A DNA stretch of 64,000 bases from an uncultured Eubacteriales bacterium. GTDB lineage: Bacteria > Bacillota > Clostridia > Oscillospirales > Oscillospiraceae. The translations under genes were made by a program, and so were the position numbers. This document shows positions 1 through 10,016 of this stretch, one piece after another. The stretch lies in NCBI GenBank assembly GCA_900544765.1, contig UQWI01000008.1, forward strand, positions 75,804 to 139,803. The letters run 5' to 3'. Numbering within the stretch: the stretch's first letter is position 1; the number at the start of each line of letters is the position of its first letter. The notes beneath the pieces are model-generated. The model searched no databases. It saw only the letters and a program-made list of their open reading frames with translations, and was not told the origin of the DNA.

Positions 1-843
1 GGAAGAGGGGATGGACACGTCGCGGTTCAGGTAGGAGCCGTAGATGACGGAGCCGTTGCCCGCGACCGACAGCGAGAAGAAGGCCTGCCCGAAGGCGTAT
101 ATCCAGACTTCCCAGTTGGCGAGGCCCCTCGGGTCGAGGGTGAAGATGTACTTGTATCCGTCTATCGCGCCCGGCAGCGTGGCTATGTATACGGCCATGA
201 AGATGAAGAGCACGAAGAGTATGGGTATCATAACCTTGCAGGCCTTCTCAATGCCGCCGGAGACGCCGAAAGCCATGATGAGCACGGAGACCGCAACGGC
301 GATGATAATCCACCAGGCGTTGCCTATGCCGAATACGCCGCTGTCGAGCATGGTCCCGACAGCCTGGCCGAGGGTGTCCGTGGTTGGGGCGGTCTCGTTG
401 AAGAGGCCGACGATGCTGTCCATGTCCTGGCCCATCGAAAAGAGCTCGCCCGTTATGCTCAGCTTGGTGTACTTGAATATCCAGCCCATGATGACGCTGT
501 AGCCGATGGCCAGGCCCATAGCGCCGATGACCGGCAGCGCGCCTATGACCTCGCCGATGCGGCGCTTACCCCAGCGCTCCTCTGTGGCCTTGCCGAAGGA
601 GCCCACCGGCCCCGCGCCGCCCCAGCGGCCGAGGGCGAACTCCTCCATGACGCCCGAGCAGCCGATGAGCACCACGAACAGCAGGTACGGCAGCAGGAAG
701 GTGAGCCCGCCGTATTCGCTGACGAGATACGGGAAGCGCCAGATGTTTGCCATGCCCACGGCGGAGCCGATACAGGCTATAATGAAGCCGAATTTGCCCG
801 AGAAGCCGTCGCTTCCCGGGACTTTTTCACTGGTTTTGCTCAT
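1..843 (-). CDS. Sodium:neurotransmitter symporter family (NSS/SNF) transporter, partial
   Basis: Secondary transporter of the NSS family, which couples Na+ flow to uptake of amino acids or related amines across the cytoplasmic membrane. The visible 281 N-terminal residues carry the family signature IGSAVGMANIWRFPYLVSEY around residues 26-45 (unwound TM1 that binds Na+ and substrate), followed by several hydrophobic helices. The C-terminal part, roughly a third to a half, lies beyond the left edge. The start is the ATG at 843, preceded by a GAGGAGG ribosome-binding site. It is transcribed in the same direction as rpoD but a terminator separates them, so it is probably its own unit. Substrate cannot be told from the sequence. 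Confidence 0.93.
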   Translation of the reverse strand, partial: MSKTSEKVPGSDGFSGKFGFIIACIGSAVGMANIWRFPYLVSEYGGLTFLLPYLLFVVLIGCSGVMEEFALGRWGGAGPVGSFGKATEERWGKRRIGEVIGALPVIGAMGLAIGYSVIMGWIFKYTKLSITGELFSMGQDMDSIVGLFNETAPTTDTLGQAVGTMLDSGVFGIGNAWWIIIAVAVSVLIMAFGVSGGIEKACKVMIPILFVLFIFMAVYIATLPGAIDGYKYIFTLDPRGLANWEVWIYAFGQAFFSLSVAGNGSVIYGSYLNRDVSIPSS

Positions 844-864
844 ATTTTTCCTCCTCTTTCACGG

Positions 865-905
865 CAAAAACGCGGACGCGATGGCCCGGCGGCCTTCGCG
901 TCCGC
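865..905 (-). terminator. Rho-independent terminator after rpoD
   Basis: A 10-bp perfect stem (872-881 with 896-905) is followed on the minus strand by GTTTTTG. It sits 44 bases past the rpoD stop and before the transporter gene, so it should end the dgt-dnaG-rpoD transcript. Confidence 0.8.
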
Positions 906-948
906 TTCGTGCGCGTGGTTTCCCTGATTTCCCCCGCTGGGTTTCGTC

Positions 949-2217
949 TTAGTTCAGGAAGTCCCTGAGCTTCTTGCTGCGGCTGGGATGGCGCAGCTTC
1001 CTGAGCGCCTTGGCCTCAATCTGACGGATACGCTCACGGGTGACGTTGAACTCCTTGCCGACCTCCTCGAGGGTGCGCGTGCGCCCGTCGAGTATGCCGA
1101 AGCGCAGCTCGAGCACCTTCTTCTCACGCGGGGTGAGAGTGTCGAGCACGCTCATGAGCTGCTCCTTGAGCAGGGAGAAGCTAGCGGCCTCGCTGGGCTC
1201 GCTGGCGTCCTCGTCGGGGATGAAGTCGCCGAGGTGGCTGTCCTCCTCTTCGCCGATGGGAGTCTCGAGGCTGACGGGCTCCTGGGCTATCTTGAGTATG
1301 TCCCTCACCTTGTCGACGGGCATGTTCATCTCGGCGGCAATCTCCTCGGCGCTGGGATCGTGGCCGAGCTCCTGAAGCAGCTGGCGGGAGACGCGGATGA
1401 CCTTGTTGATAGTCTCAACCATGTGTACGGGGATGCGGATGGTCCTGGCCTGGTCGGCGATGGCGCGGGTTATGGCCTGGCGTATCCACCAGGTGGCGTA
1501 GGTCGAGAACTTGTAGCCCTTCGTGTAGTCGAACTTGTCCACGGCCTTGATGAGGCCGAGGTTGCCCTCCTGGATGAGGTCGAGGAAGAGCATGCCGCGT
1601 CCGACGTAGCGCTTGGCTATGGAGACGACCAGTCGCAGGTTGGCCTCGGCCATGCGGCGCTTGGCCTCCTCGTCGCCTTCCGCCATGCGGCGGGCGAGAT
1701 CCGTCTCCTCGTCGGGGGTGAGCAGGGGCACTTTGCCTATCTCCTTGAGGTACATGCGCACCGGGTCGTCGGTGGAGAAGGTGTCGGCCAGCGCGTCGGT
1801 GTCGGCGGCAATCTCCTCGTCGGTGACCTCTTCAATCTCCTGCAGCTCCTCGAGCGCGGGCAGGTCGTCGTCGAGCGGGGGCAGGATGTCGTCCCCGGCG
1901 GTGTCTATGCCCAAATCCTCCAGCTTGTCGTAGAACTTGTCAAGCTCGTCGGGCTCCATCTTCAGATCGTCGAGGGTGTCCATGAGCTCCTTGCTGGTGA
2001 GCTTGCCTGCCTTTTTGCCCTTCTCGATGAGGGCGTTGAGCTTTTCCGCCTTGAGCTTGGCGGCGGCTTCGGGGTCGTCGGGCAGCGTGTTCTCGGGAGC
2101 TTCCGGCTTGGTGGAGGCCTTTTTGCGTGTGCGGGGCTTCTCCTGCGCGGGCTCACCTGCAAGCTTCACTTCCGTGACGGCCTGGTCTTTTTCTTTTATC
2201 TCTGGCATGCTCATCAT
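949..2217 (-). CDS. rpoD: Primary RNA polymerase sigma factor SigA/RpoD (sigma-70)
   Basis: Housekeeping sigma factor that directs RNA polymerase to -35/-10 promoters. Of 422 residues, about the first 140 are an acidic and lysine-rich region 1.1. Region 1.2 follows ([17 protein letters not shown]), then region 2 with the core-binding stretch [16 protein letters not shown] and the -10 recognition helix [17 protein letters not shown], region 3, and a region 4 helix-turn-helix ending [20 protein letters not shown]. The ATG overlaps the dnaG stop as ATGA, with GGAGG immediately upstream inside dnaG, so the two are translationally coupled. This is the Firmicute macromolecular-synthesis arrangement (dnaG then rpoD), with the dgt-like gene leading instead of rpsU. 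Confidence 0.98.
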   Translation of the reverse strand: MMSMPEIKEKDQAVTEVKLAGEPAQEKPRTRKKASTKPEAPENTLPDDPEAAAKLKAEKLNALIEKGKKAGKLTSKELMDTLDDLKMEPDELDKFYDKLEDLGIDTAGDDILPPLDDDLPALEELQEIEEVTDEEIAADTDALADTFSTDDPVRMYLKEIGKVPLLTPDEETDLARRMAEGDEEAKRRMAEANLRLVVSIAKRYVGRGMLFLDLIQEGNLGLIKAVDKFDYTKGYKFSTYATWWIRQAITRAIADQARTIRIPVHMVETINKVIRVSRQLLQELGHDPSAEEIAAEMNMPVDKVRDILKIAQEPVSLETPIGEEEDSHLGDFIPDEDASEPSEAASFSLLKEQLMSVLDTLTPREKKVLELRFGILDGRTRTLEEVGKEFNVTRERIRQIEAKALRKLRHPSRSKKLRDFLN

Positions 2218-3953
2218 CCTCCATAACCCTTGGTTTTCCTGAGCTCCTCGGCCAGCGCCCTCGGGTCTTTGACCGCGGCGCCGTCCTTTGAGGACTCTAT
2301 CTTGTGTATGTAATCCGCCAGGGCTTTAGAGCCGTTGGCGACGGATACCGGTTCCTGTACGATGCCGGTGAAGAGGCTGACCTCGTCGGGGCTCAGATGC
2401 GCGCTGAGCGAGTTCGCGTCGCTCGGCAGGCCCTTTGAGAGCAGCTCCAGCATCGTCTCGTAAATGTGCCGCAGCTCCGGTGAGGAGAAGTCCTCCGGAT
2501 TCGGCCCTGCGCCGTTTTTAAAGAGCTCCGGCGCCTCGCTCAGCAGGCTTATCACGCCCTTCTCGGCCGCGGCGCTCGCCGGGTTGTCGAAGCGTATCTG
2601 CACGCCCTGCGGCTGCTGCATGCGCTCCGGGCGGGTGTTTTCGCGCTCAAAGCGTTTGCGCTGCGCGCTTATCTTGCGCCTCCTGGCCTGCTTTACGCTG
2701 TCGCGCACCGCGTCCACCGGCACGGAGCACTGCGTGGCCACGCGCATGGCGTACACCTCGCGCGAGACGCTGTCCGGCAGCGTGGCGATTATCCCCGCAG
2801 CCTCGCGCAGGTAGCCGACCTTGCCGTCGTCCGTCTCCAGGTCAAAGCCTTCGGCGGCGCGCTGAAGGCGGTACTCCATGCCGTTCTCGCTGTCCTCGAT
2901 GAGGGCGCGGAAGGCCTCGGCGCCCTTGGCCTTGATAAACTCGTCCGGGTCCTTTGCGCCTGGCACGGTGACCACCTTGACGCCCAGGCCCACGCGCTCG
3001 AGCATGGGTATCGCGCGCTGAGCGGCCTTCTTGCCTGCGGCGTCGGCGTCGTAACAGATGACCACCTGCTTGACGAAGCGGGAAATGAGCCCCGCCTGCT
3101 CGTTTGTCAGCGCCGTGCCCAGCGAGGCCACTGCGCTGTCGAAGCCGGCCTGGTGCAGCGAAACCACATCCACGTTGCCTTCAACGAGAATAATGTACCC
3201 GGCTTTAGACTTTTTAGCCAGGTTTAGACCAAAAAGATTGTGACTTTTGCTAAAAACAGGCGTGTCCGGGCTGTTCAGGTACTTGGGCTCGCCGTCGCCG
3301 AGCACGCGCCCGGAAAAGGCCACAACGTTGCCGCGCACGTCTATGACGGGGAACATCAGCCGCCCGCGGAAGGCGTCGTAGATGCCGCCGCGCTTGCCGT
3401 TCTTGGCCAGGCCGGCGTCCACCAGGTCACGCTCGGAGTATCCGCGGCTCTTCATTTCATGCGTCAGGCTCTCCCATGAGTCCGGCGCATAGCCGAGGCC
3501 GAAGTTCGTCGCCACCCGGCGGGATATCTGACGCTTGCGCATGTATTCCACGGCGCGCTCGCCCTCGCCGGTCGAGAGCTGGTCATAGAAGAACCTCGCC
3601 GCCTCGCGGTTGAGCTTGAGCAGCCGCTCGCGCCTGCCGCTGTCCCGGCTGCGGTTTTCCTCCGGTATAGCCATTCCGGCGCGGCGGGCCAGAAATTCAA
3701 CGGCCTCCGGGAAGGAGAGGTGCTCAATGTCCATGATGAAGTTGAACACACTGCCCCCCTTGCCGCAGCCGAAGCAGTGGTAGATGTTCTTGCTGGGCGA
3801 GACGGAGAAGCTGGGCGTCTTTTCGCTGTGGAAGGGGCACAGACCGAAGAAATTCTGACCGGAGCGCTTGGTCAGCGCGACGTACTCGCCGATGACCTCC
3901 TCAATGGGGTTGCGCTCGGCCACCTCCTGAATGAAATCGTCTGAAAAAGGCAA
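2214..3953 (-). CDS. dnaG: DNA primase DnaG
   Basis: Synthesises RNA primers for lagging-strand replication at the DnaB fork. The 579-residue protein shows the N-terminal CHC2 zinc finger (C39, H42, C60, C63), the primase catalytic core, and a TOPRIM domain with [18 protein letters not shown] near residue 255 and the acidic [14 protein letters not shown] motif that binds metal. The C-terminal 150 or so residues match the position of the helicase-binding domain and are less conserved. Start ATG 3953 follows a GGGAGGTGGG-like site. It lies 13 bases after the dgt-like gene and overlaps rpoD by 4 bases, so all three are probably one operon. Confidence 0.98.
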   Translation of the reverse strand: MPFSDDFIQEVAERNPIEEVIGEYVALTKRSGQNFFGLCPFHSEKTPSFSVSPSKNIYHCFGCGKGGSVFNFIMDIEHLSFPEAVEFLARRAGMAIPEENRSRDSGRRERLLKLNREAARFFYDQLSTGEGERAVEYMRKRQISRRVATNFGLGYAPDSWESLTHEMKSRGYSERDLVDAGLAKNGKRGGIYDAFRGRLMFPVIDVRGNVVAFSGRVLGDGEPKYLNSPDTPVFSKSHNLFGLNLAKKSKAGYIILVEGNVDVVSLHQAGFDSAVASLGTALTNEQAGLISRFVKQVVICYDADAAGKKAAQRAIPMLERVGLGVKVVTVPGAKDPDEFIKAKGAEAFRALIEDSENGMEYRLQRAAEGFDLETDDGKVGYLREAAGIIATLPDSVSREVYAMRVATQCSVPVDAVRDSVKQARRRKISAQRKRFERENTRPERMQQPQGVQIRFDNPASAAAEKGVISLLSEAPELFKNGAGPNPEDFSSPELRHIYETMLELLSKGLPSDANSLSAHLSPDEVSLFTGIVQEPVSVANGSKALADYIHKIESSKDGAAVKDPRALAEELRKTKGYGG

Positions 3954-3966
3954 GCTCCCACCTCCC

Positions 3967-4974
3967 TCAGCGGACCTGCCAGGAGCGCGGTACGAACAGG
4001 TCGTTGTAGACGTCTATGACGTACTTGTCCGTCATGCCGGACACATAGTCCGTCACCGCCCGCTCCAATCCGTCGGCCTCCGCAATGGCTCGGTACTCTT
4101 CAGGCATTGCGTCAGAATGGTTGACATAATAATTCCAAATCTTTAACAGGATATCTCCAACCTTGCTCTCTTCGCCTTTGGCAACCGGATTTTTGTAGAC
4201 TTCTGAGTACATGAAGTCGGTAAAAACCTGCACCGCGTCCGTCATGTCGGATGACATAAGTATTACATCCTGGCCGCGGCTGGTCTCGATGACGTCGGTG
4301 ACGATGGCGTTTATGCGGCGGCTTGTCCGCTCGCCGATGCGCTCACGGACTATGGCGGGCTCGTCGCCGGGAGAGAGGATGCCCGCCCGCTCGGCGTCGT
4401 CCAGGTCGTGGTTGATGTACGCTATCTTGTCGGAGAGACGCACGACGTCGGCCTCCAGGCTGCCGCGCGGACGGCCGGTGGTGTGGTTGAGTATACCGGT
4501 GCGCGTCTCATCACAGAGGTTGAGGCCGCGCCCGTCCTTTTCGAGCCTGTCCACCACGCGCAGGCTCTGCTCGTAGTGGCGGAAACCGCCGGGGAATATC
4601 TCGTTGAGCGCCCGCTCCCCCGCGTGGCCGAAGGGCGTGTGGCCCAGGTCGTGGCCCAGCGCGATGGCCTCGGTCAAATCCTCATTGAGCCGCAGCGCGC
4701 GGGATATGGTCCTGGCGACGCGCGCGACCTCGAGGGTGTGGGTCAGGCGGGTGCGGTAGTGGTCGCCCTCCGGCTGCAAAAAGACCTGGGTCTTGTGCTT
4801 GAGGCGCCGGAAGGCCTTGCAATGGGTGATGCGGTCCACGTCGCGCTGGAAGCAGGTGCGTATCTCGCACTCCGGCTCCGGACGCTGCCGTCCCTTGCTG
4901 TCGGCGGCACGCACGCCGCGCTCGCAGACCAGCGTCAGCTCGTCTTTTTCTCTCATTTCCCGCGGACTGGGCAT
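3967..4974 (-). CDS. dGTPase-like deoxynucleoside triphosphate triphosphohydrolase (HD domain)
   Basis: Predicted to hydrolyse dNTPs to deoxynucleoside and triphosphate, trimming dNTP pools. The HD-domain metal ligands are visible: RLTHTLEVARVARTI, then the HD pair in ALGHDLGHTPFGHAGE, and a later D in VVRLSDKIAYINHDLDD. Family members of this shorter bacterial class (about 335 residues) are often annotated dgt-like without proof of dGTP preference. Two in-frame ATGs exist, at 4980 and 4974. AGGAGGT ends directly against the first (no spacer) but lies 6 bases from the second, so 4974 is the likelier start. It heads the dnaG-rpoD operon. Confidence 0.93.
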   Translation of the reverse strand: MPSPREMREKDELTLVCERGVRAADSKGRQRPEPECEIRTCFQRDVDRITHCKAFRRLKHKTQVFLQPEGDHYRTRLTHTLEVARVARTISRALRLNEDLTEAIALGHDLGHTPFGHAGERALNEIFPGGFRHYEQSLRVVDRLEKDGRGLNLCDETRTGILNHTTGRPRGSLEADVVRLSDKIAYINHDLDDAERAGILSPGDEPAIVRERIGERTSRRINAIVTDVIETSRGQDVILMSSDMTDAVQVFTDFMYSEVYKNPVAKGEESKVGDILLKIWNYYVNHSDAMPEEYRAIAEADGLERAVTDYVSGMTDKYVIDVYNDLFVPRSWQVR

Positions 4975-5068
4975 GTGCATACCTCCTTTGCTGTTTACTT
5001 AATATGCCGCCGGCGCGCAAAATTCCTTCCCACAGGAAAAATTTTTTTGAAATCTGCCCTTACGAGCC

Positions 5069-5095
5069 AAATGCGCCGCGCAGGGCGGCGCATTT
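5069..5095. other. Perfect 11-bp inverted repeat upstream of the dgt-like gene
   Basis: Arms 5069-5079 and 5085-5095 are exact complements around a 5-base loop. No long U-tract follows on either strand, so termination is uncertain. It lies in the 5' region of the dgt-dnaG-rpoD transcript and could be an attenuator or RNA-stability element. Confidence 0.5.
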
Positions 5096-5109
5096 GCGTA
5101 GGCGGGGAC

Positions 5110-5137
5110 AAAAAAGCACCGGCCGAAGGGCCGGTGC
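5110..5137 (-). terminator. Rho-independent terminator after DUF4358 lipoprotein gene
   Basis: A 9-bp GC-rich stem (5116-5124 with 5129-5137, loop GAAG) is followed on the minus strand by TTTTTTG. It lies 16 bases downstream of the lipoprotein stop codon. Confidence 0.88.
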
Positions 5138-5153
5138 TCAGGCTTATGTTTTC

Positions 5154-5672
5154 TTACAGGGCTGCCTCGATGGCCTCGGCGACAGCGTCCTGGCCGTCGC
5201 ACATGACCAGAAGCATGGTGCCGTCGTCAAGAGTCTTGAGGATGGCGTTCTGGGCGATGGTGAGCTGGTCGGGCAGGTAGCTGGTGAAGTTGCTCTCAAT
5301 CTGATCAACATAGGCCTGGAGCGCGGTGGTTACAGCCTCTTCCTGGCCCTCGACGGGCTTGAACAGGCCGATGCAGTAGGCCTTTATGTTCATGAGAGAG
5401 ATGCTCACGGCGTAGGCGTCGAACTGGTCGGGCGTCAGGCCGAGAATTTCCCAAGCCAGGGAACCCATATCCTCGTCCGTGGTGGCGATGGTGTTGTATT
5501 CGTTCTCCTCGTCGCTGCGGGCGGCGGTTATAGCCTCTTTATAGTGAGCGGCGAGCTCTTCTCCGGTCAGCGGGGCGGGGGTAGGCGTGGGCTGGGCCGC
5601 GGGGGTGCCGCAGGCGGCGAGCAGGCTCAGGCAGAGTACGGCGCCCAGTATGAGGCTGATGGTCTTTTTCAT
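5154..5672 (-). CDS. DUF4358-type lipoprotein
   Basis: A 172-residue secreted lipoprotein of unknown function. It has a lysine-rich N-terminus, a hydrophobic stretch and the lipobox LLAACG, so Cys21 should be lipidated by Lgt and anchored to the outer face of the membrane. A short proline/threonine linker follows, then a small alpha/beta domain with the profile of DUF4358, common in Clostridia and often encoded near other envelope lipoproteins. AAGGAG is placed 8 bases before the ATG. It is a single-gene unit, divergent from the rluA-family gene. The family call rests on residue pattern only. Confidence 0.75.
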   Translation of the reverse strand: MKKTISLILGAVLCLSLLAACGTPAAQPTPTPAPLTGEELAAHYKEAITAARSDEENEYNTIATTDEDMGSLAWEILGLTPDQFDAYAVSISLMNIKAYCIGLFKPVEGQEEAVTTALQAYVDQIESNFTSYLPDQLTIAQNAILKTLDDGTMLLVMCDGQDAVAEAIEAAL

Positions 5673-5798
5673 TTTTCATTCTCCTTGTCCAATGGTGGTG
5701 TCTTCTTTGCGGTGACGGCCGCGCGCTTTAGACTGTATGGGGGCGGAAAAGTTCCCGCATTAGAAAAATTTTTTCGAGCCTGTCCGGGGCGCGCGTAC

Positions 5799-5827
5799 TT
5801 GACAAGCGGGCCACGGGGCGAGATAAT
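5799..5827 (+). promoter_or_regulatory. Sigma-A promoter of the RluA-family gene
   Basis: TTGACA (5799-5804), 17-base spacer, GATAAT (5822-5827). The expected start of transcription is within a base or two of the ATG at 5834 and there is no Shine-Dalgarno sequence, so the mRNA is probably leaderless. Confidence 0.8.
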
Positions 5828-5833
5828 GCAGCT

Positions 5834-6805
5834 ATGAAAGAGATAGTGGTTAGAAAAAACGACGCAAACCAGCGGCTGGACCGCTTCGTGGGCAAGGCGG
5901 TGCCGCTCCTGCCCGAGAGCCTGCTGCAAAAGTATATCCGTTTGAAGCGGATAAAGCTCAACGGCAAGGGCGCAAAGCGGGACACGCGCCTGAATGAGGG
6001 CGACGTGCTCAGCCTGTATATAAACGACGAGTTCTTTGAGGCCCCCCGCGAGGACAATTCGTACCTGAAGGTCGGCGTGCCGAAGCTCGACATCGTCTAT
6101 GAGGATGGGAATATAATATTGTGCGACAAGGCCCCGGGCGTACTCTGCCACAGCGCGGGCAAGTGGGACTACAACACGCTCATTGCCAACATCCAGGCCC
6201 ATGCGTACCAGCGCGGCGATTGGCGGCCTCGTGAGGAGAACGCCTTCGCCCCGGCGCTGTGCAACCGCATAGACCGCAACACAGGCGGCATAGTCATAGC
6301 GGCCAAGAACGCCGAGGCGCTGCGCATAATGAACGAGAAGATAGCCTCGCGCGAGATAGAGAAGTACTACCTCTGCGTCGTCACGGGCAGGCCGAGGCCT
6401 GCCGAGGGCAAGCTGGAGGGCTTCCTGTTCAAGGACGCGGCAAAAAACCGCGTGTACGTCAGGAACAGGCCGGAGCCGGGCGCGCGCACGGCGGTGACTT
6501 ATTATAAGACGCTTGCCAGCCGGAACGGCCTCTCGCTGGTCGAGTGCAGTCTCGGCACCGGGCGCACCCATCAGATACGCGCGCAGATGGCCGCGGCGGG
6601 TACGCCGCTGCTCGGCGACGGCAAGTACGGCGACGGCAGGCGCAACCGCGCCAGAGGCGAGGAAGAGGGGCAGCTGCTCTACTCGTACCGCATAGACTTC
6701 GACTTCCGGAGCGACGCCGGAGAGTTAAATTATCTCAAAGGCGCCAGCTTTAAGGTGCAAAAAGTGGGCTTTGTAGATAAATATTTTCCCGGGCAAATTT
6801 TTTGA
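5834..6805 (+). CDS. RluA-family pseudouridine synthase
   Basis: Isomerises uridine to pseudouridine in rRNA or tRNA. The 323-residue protein has an N-terminal S4 RNA-binding domain (about residues 1-65, with RLDRFVGKAVP) and an RluA catalytic domain. The catalytic aspartate is in NRIDRNTGGIVIAAK near residue 150, and the later GRTHQIRAQMAAAG motif is the conserved RluA element. The RluA/RluC/RluD target cannot be assigned from sequence. The start is fixed by the promoter: the -10 box ends 6 bases before the ATG. It runs as a single gene before the polyamine transporter promoter. Confidence 0.93.
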   Translation: MKEIVVRKNDANQRLDRFVGKAVPLLPESLLQKYIRLKRIKLNGKGAKRDTRLNEGDVLSLYINDEFFEAPREDNSYLKVGVPKLDIVYEDGNIILCDKAPGVLCHSAGKWDYNTLIANIQAHAYQRGDWRPREENAFAPALCNRIDRNTGGIVIAAKNAEALRIMNEKIASREIEKYYLCVVTGRPRPAEGKLEGFLFKDAAKNRVYVRNRPEPGARTAVTYYKTLASRNGLSLVECSLGTGRTHQIRAQMAAAGTPLLGDGKYGDGRRNRARGEEEGQLLYSYRIDFDFRSDAGELNYLKGASFKVQKVGFVDKYFPGQIF

Positions 6806-6834
6806 TTGACAAAGCCGCTCAATGTATGTATTAT
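6806..6834 (+). promoter_or_regulatory. Sigma-A promoter of the potABCD operon
   Basis: TTGACA (6806-6811), 17-base spacer, TATTAT (6829-6834). It overlaps the very end of the preceding gene and lies about 330 bases before potA, leaving a long transcribed leader. Confidence 0.82.
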
Positions 6835-6842
6835 TCAGTTGT

Positions 6843-6965
6843 AATCTGTCAGAGAGCCCCCTCTCAGGCGGCAGGGTTATTATGTGTTAGGAGCCGTAAT
6901 CATCCGTGCCGTCTGAGAGGGGGCTTTCCCGATATTTGATATTTTAATATCCTGAGAGACAGATT
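6843..6965 (+). promoter_or_regulatory. Structured 5' leader of the potABCD mRNA
   Basis: The first 125 transcribed bases fold into a nested structure. An outer 8-bp stem (6843-6850 with 6958-6965) encloses a hairpin with a 19-bp arm pair (6855-6873 with 6907-6925, one G-U) continued by an inner stem (6874-6883 with 6896-6905) and a 12-base loop. I do not recognise a known riboswitch consensus. The 3' side is followed by a U-rich but interrupted stretch, so it could be an attenuator acting on the polyamine transporter; this is inference. Confidence 0.55.
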
Positions 6966-6988
6966 TACTAAATGAAAACTCAAGGCGG

Positions 6989-7140
6989 CCGTTCCGAGGG
7001 CGGTAGCGAGCGGATGGGCGAGCGGATTTTTCGTCAGGCAAAATGAAAAGCGCAGGGAATACTTTGTGTATTTCCGAGCATTTTCATGAAGCATGGCGGA
7101 AAAGATGCCGCCCAGCCGCCGCGCCCCGCCCTCGGAGCGG
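6989..7140. repeat. MITE-like 152-bp imperfect palindrome
   Basis: The ends 6989-7003 and 7126-7140 are complementary at 14 of 15 positions, and the interior pairs towards an exact centre near 7064 (for example ATGAAAA at 7043 against TTTTCAT at 7081-7087). The whole segment can fold back on itself. No coding frame is convincing. It lies between the potA leader hairpin and the potA ribosome-binding site. The symmetry suggests a miniature inverted-repeat element or dispersed repeat; copy number elsewhere is unknown. Confidence 0.6.
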
Positions 7141-7167
7141 ACGCCCACCAAGAAAAGGGGGAGGATA

Positions 7168-8314
<1,147 letters not shown>

Positions 8315-8325
<11 letters not shown>

Positions 8326-9124
8326 GTTCCTCGCCGGCCCCTACATCGCCTGGATGGCCATCTTCACCGTGGTGCCGCTGGTCATGGTGGCCTACTTTGC
8401 CTTCACGACGAACAACGGCAGCTTCACGCTGGAGAACTTCGCCAACGCTTCGGAATACCTGCCCATCTTCCTGCGCAGCATCTGGTACGCGCTCCTCGCC
8501 TGTATCATCTGCCTCATCGTGGGATATCCCGTGGCCTACGTCATTGCCCGCTCCACGTCAAATGTGCAGCGCGTGCTTTACCTGCTTGTGACTCTGCCCA
8601 TGTGCATGAGCTTTCTGCTGCGCACCCTCGCGCTCGTCTCCCTTGTGCGCGACACGGGCATAATAAACAACTTCCTCGGCATCTTCGGCATTGGCCCGCT
8701 TCCGCTCATACGAAACGCCGGGAGCGTCATCATGGGCATGGTGTACAACTACCTGCCGTACATGATAATGCCGCTGTACACCGTCATCGTGAAGCTCGAC
8801 CCGCGTCTCATCGAGGCCGCACAGGACCTGGGCTGCGACAACGTACAGACCTTCCGCCGCGTCATACTGCCGCTGAGCGTGCCCGGTATCGTCTCCGGCA
8901 TCACGATGGTGTTCGTCCCCGCGGTGAGCACCTTCTACATCTCACAGAAGCTAGGCTCCACGGACAACATGATGGTCGGCGACATTATCGAGCGCCAGTT
9001 CAAGGGCTCGTATAACCAGAACCTCGGCGCGGCCATGAGCCTTATACTTATGATACTCGTGTTCATCTCCATCGGCCTCATGAACCGCTTCACGGGAGAC
9101 GACGAGGAGGTGAGCACCATATGA
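8315..9124 (+). CDS. potB: Spermidine/putrescine ABC transporter permease PotB
   Basis: Membrane permease subunit of the polyamine importer, 269 residues with about six hydrophobic helices. The cytoplasmic EAA loop that contacts PotA is visible as [21 protein letters not shown] near residues 165-185. The ATG lies inside the end of potA with GAGGAGG about 10 bases upstream, and the stop overlaps the potC start as ATGA, so translation is coupled on both sides. Confidence 0.95.
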
Positions 9125-9936
9125 AACGCGCCGGTAAGATATGGACGGCCATTGTGCTCCTGTTCCTCTACGCGCCCATGATAGTGCTCTTCGTCGGCTC
9201 TTTCAACGATGGGCGCGACTTGAGTGAGTTCGAGGGCTTCACACTCGACAATTACATTGACTTCTTCGAGGACAGCGACTCGCTGAGGCTGCTGGCAAAC
9301 TCGCTCATCCTAGCCGTCACCAGTTCCGCCATAGCGACCGTGCTCGGCACTATGGCCTCGCTCGGCATACAGGCCATGCGCGGGAAAATACGCAAGCTCG
9401 TCATGACGCTGACAAACATACCGCTCGTGAACCCGGAGATAGTAACCGGTATCAGCCTCTCGCTGCTCTTCGTATTCATAGGGCGCAATATGCTGAACAC
9501 GGAGAACATACTGGGCTTCGGTACGCTGCTCATAGCGCACGTTACGTTCTGCCTGCCGTATGTCATACTGTCCGTCATGCCCAAGCTGCGCCAGACGGAC
9601 TCTTCGCTCATGGACGCGGCGCTCGACCTCGGCTGCACGCCGCTGCAGGGCTTCTTCAAGGTACTGCTGCCGCAGCTCCTGCCCGGCATAATTTCCGGCG
9701 CCATCATGTCCTTCACCATGAGCCTTGACGACTTCGTCATAAGCTACTTCACTTACTCGTCCGACTTCTCGACGCTGCCCGTCGAGATATACGCCATCGT
9801 GCGCAAGCCGGTACCGCCGATGTACTACGCCATGTTTACGCTGATGTTCTTCCTGATTCTCATCGTCATGATAGGTATGAACATAGTCCAGGCGAGGGAC
9901 GAGAAAAAGCAGCGGCAACGCGTCAAAAGCGCGTAA
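9121..9936 (+). CDS. potC: Spermidine/putrescine ABC transporter permease PotC
   Basis: Second permease subunit, 271 residues with about six transmembrane helices. The EAA loop reads MDAALDLGCTPLQGFFKVLLP near residues 163-183, closely parallel to the PotB loop, as expected for paired permeases. It begins within the potB stop codon (ATGA). The C-terminus is short and basic (DEKKQRQRVKSA), on the cytoplasmic side by the positive-inside rule. Confidence 0.95.
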   Translation: MKRAGKIWTAIVLLFLYAPMIVLFVGSFNDGRDLSEFEGFTLDNYIDFFEDSDSLRLLANSLILAVTSSAIATVLGTMASLGIQAMRGKIRKLVMTLTNIPLVNPEIVTGISLSLLFVFIGRNMLNTENILGFGTLLIAHVTFCLPYVILSVMPKLRQTDSSLMDAALDLGCTPLQGFFKVLLPQLLPGIISGAIMSFTMSLDDFVISYFTYSSDFSTLPVEIYAIVRKPVPPMYYAMFTLMFFLILIVMIGMNIVQARDEKKQRQRVKSA

Positions 9937-9971
9937 ATATAAGCCAAAAATAAAAGCAGAAACAGTATAGA

Positions 9972-9990
9972 CCGAATCCGCCGGATTCGG
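9972..9990 (+). other. Intercistronic hairpin between potC and potD
   Basis: An 8-bp perfect stem (9972-9979 with 9983-9990, loop GCC) is followed by an A-rich stretch, not U-rich, so it is unlikely to terminate transcription. Such hairpins often protect or process mRNA and could allow potD to accumulate above the membrane subunits; this is inference. Confidence 0.5.
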
Positions 9991-10016
9991 CCTAAAAAAG
10001 AAAGGGGACAAAAAAG

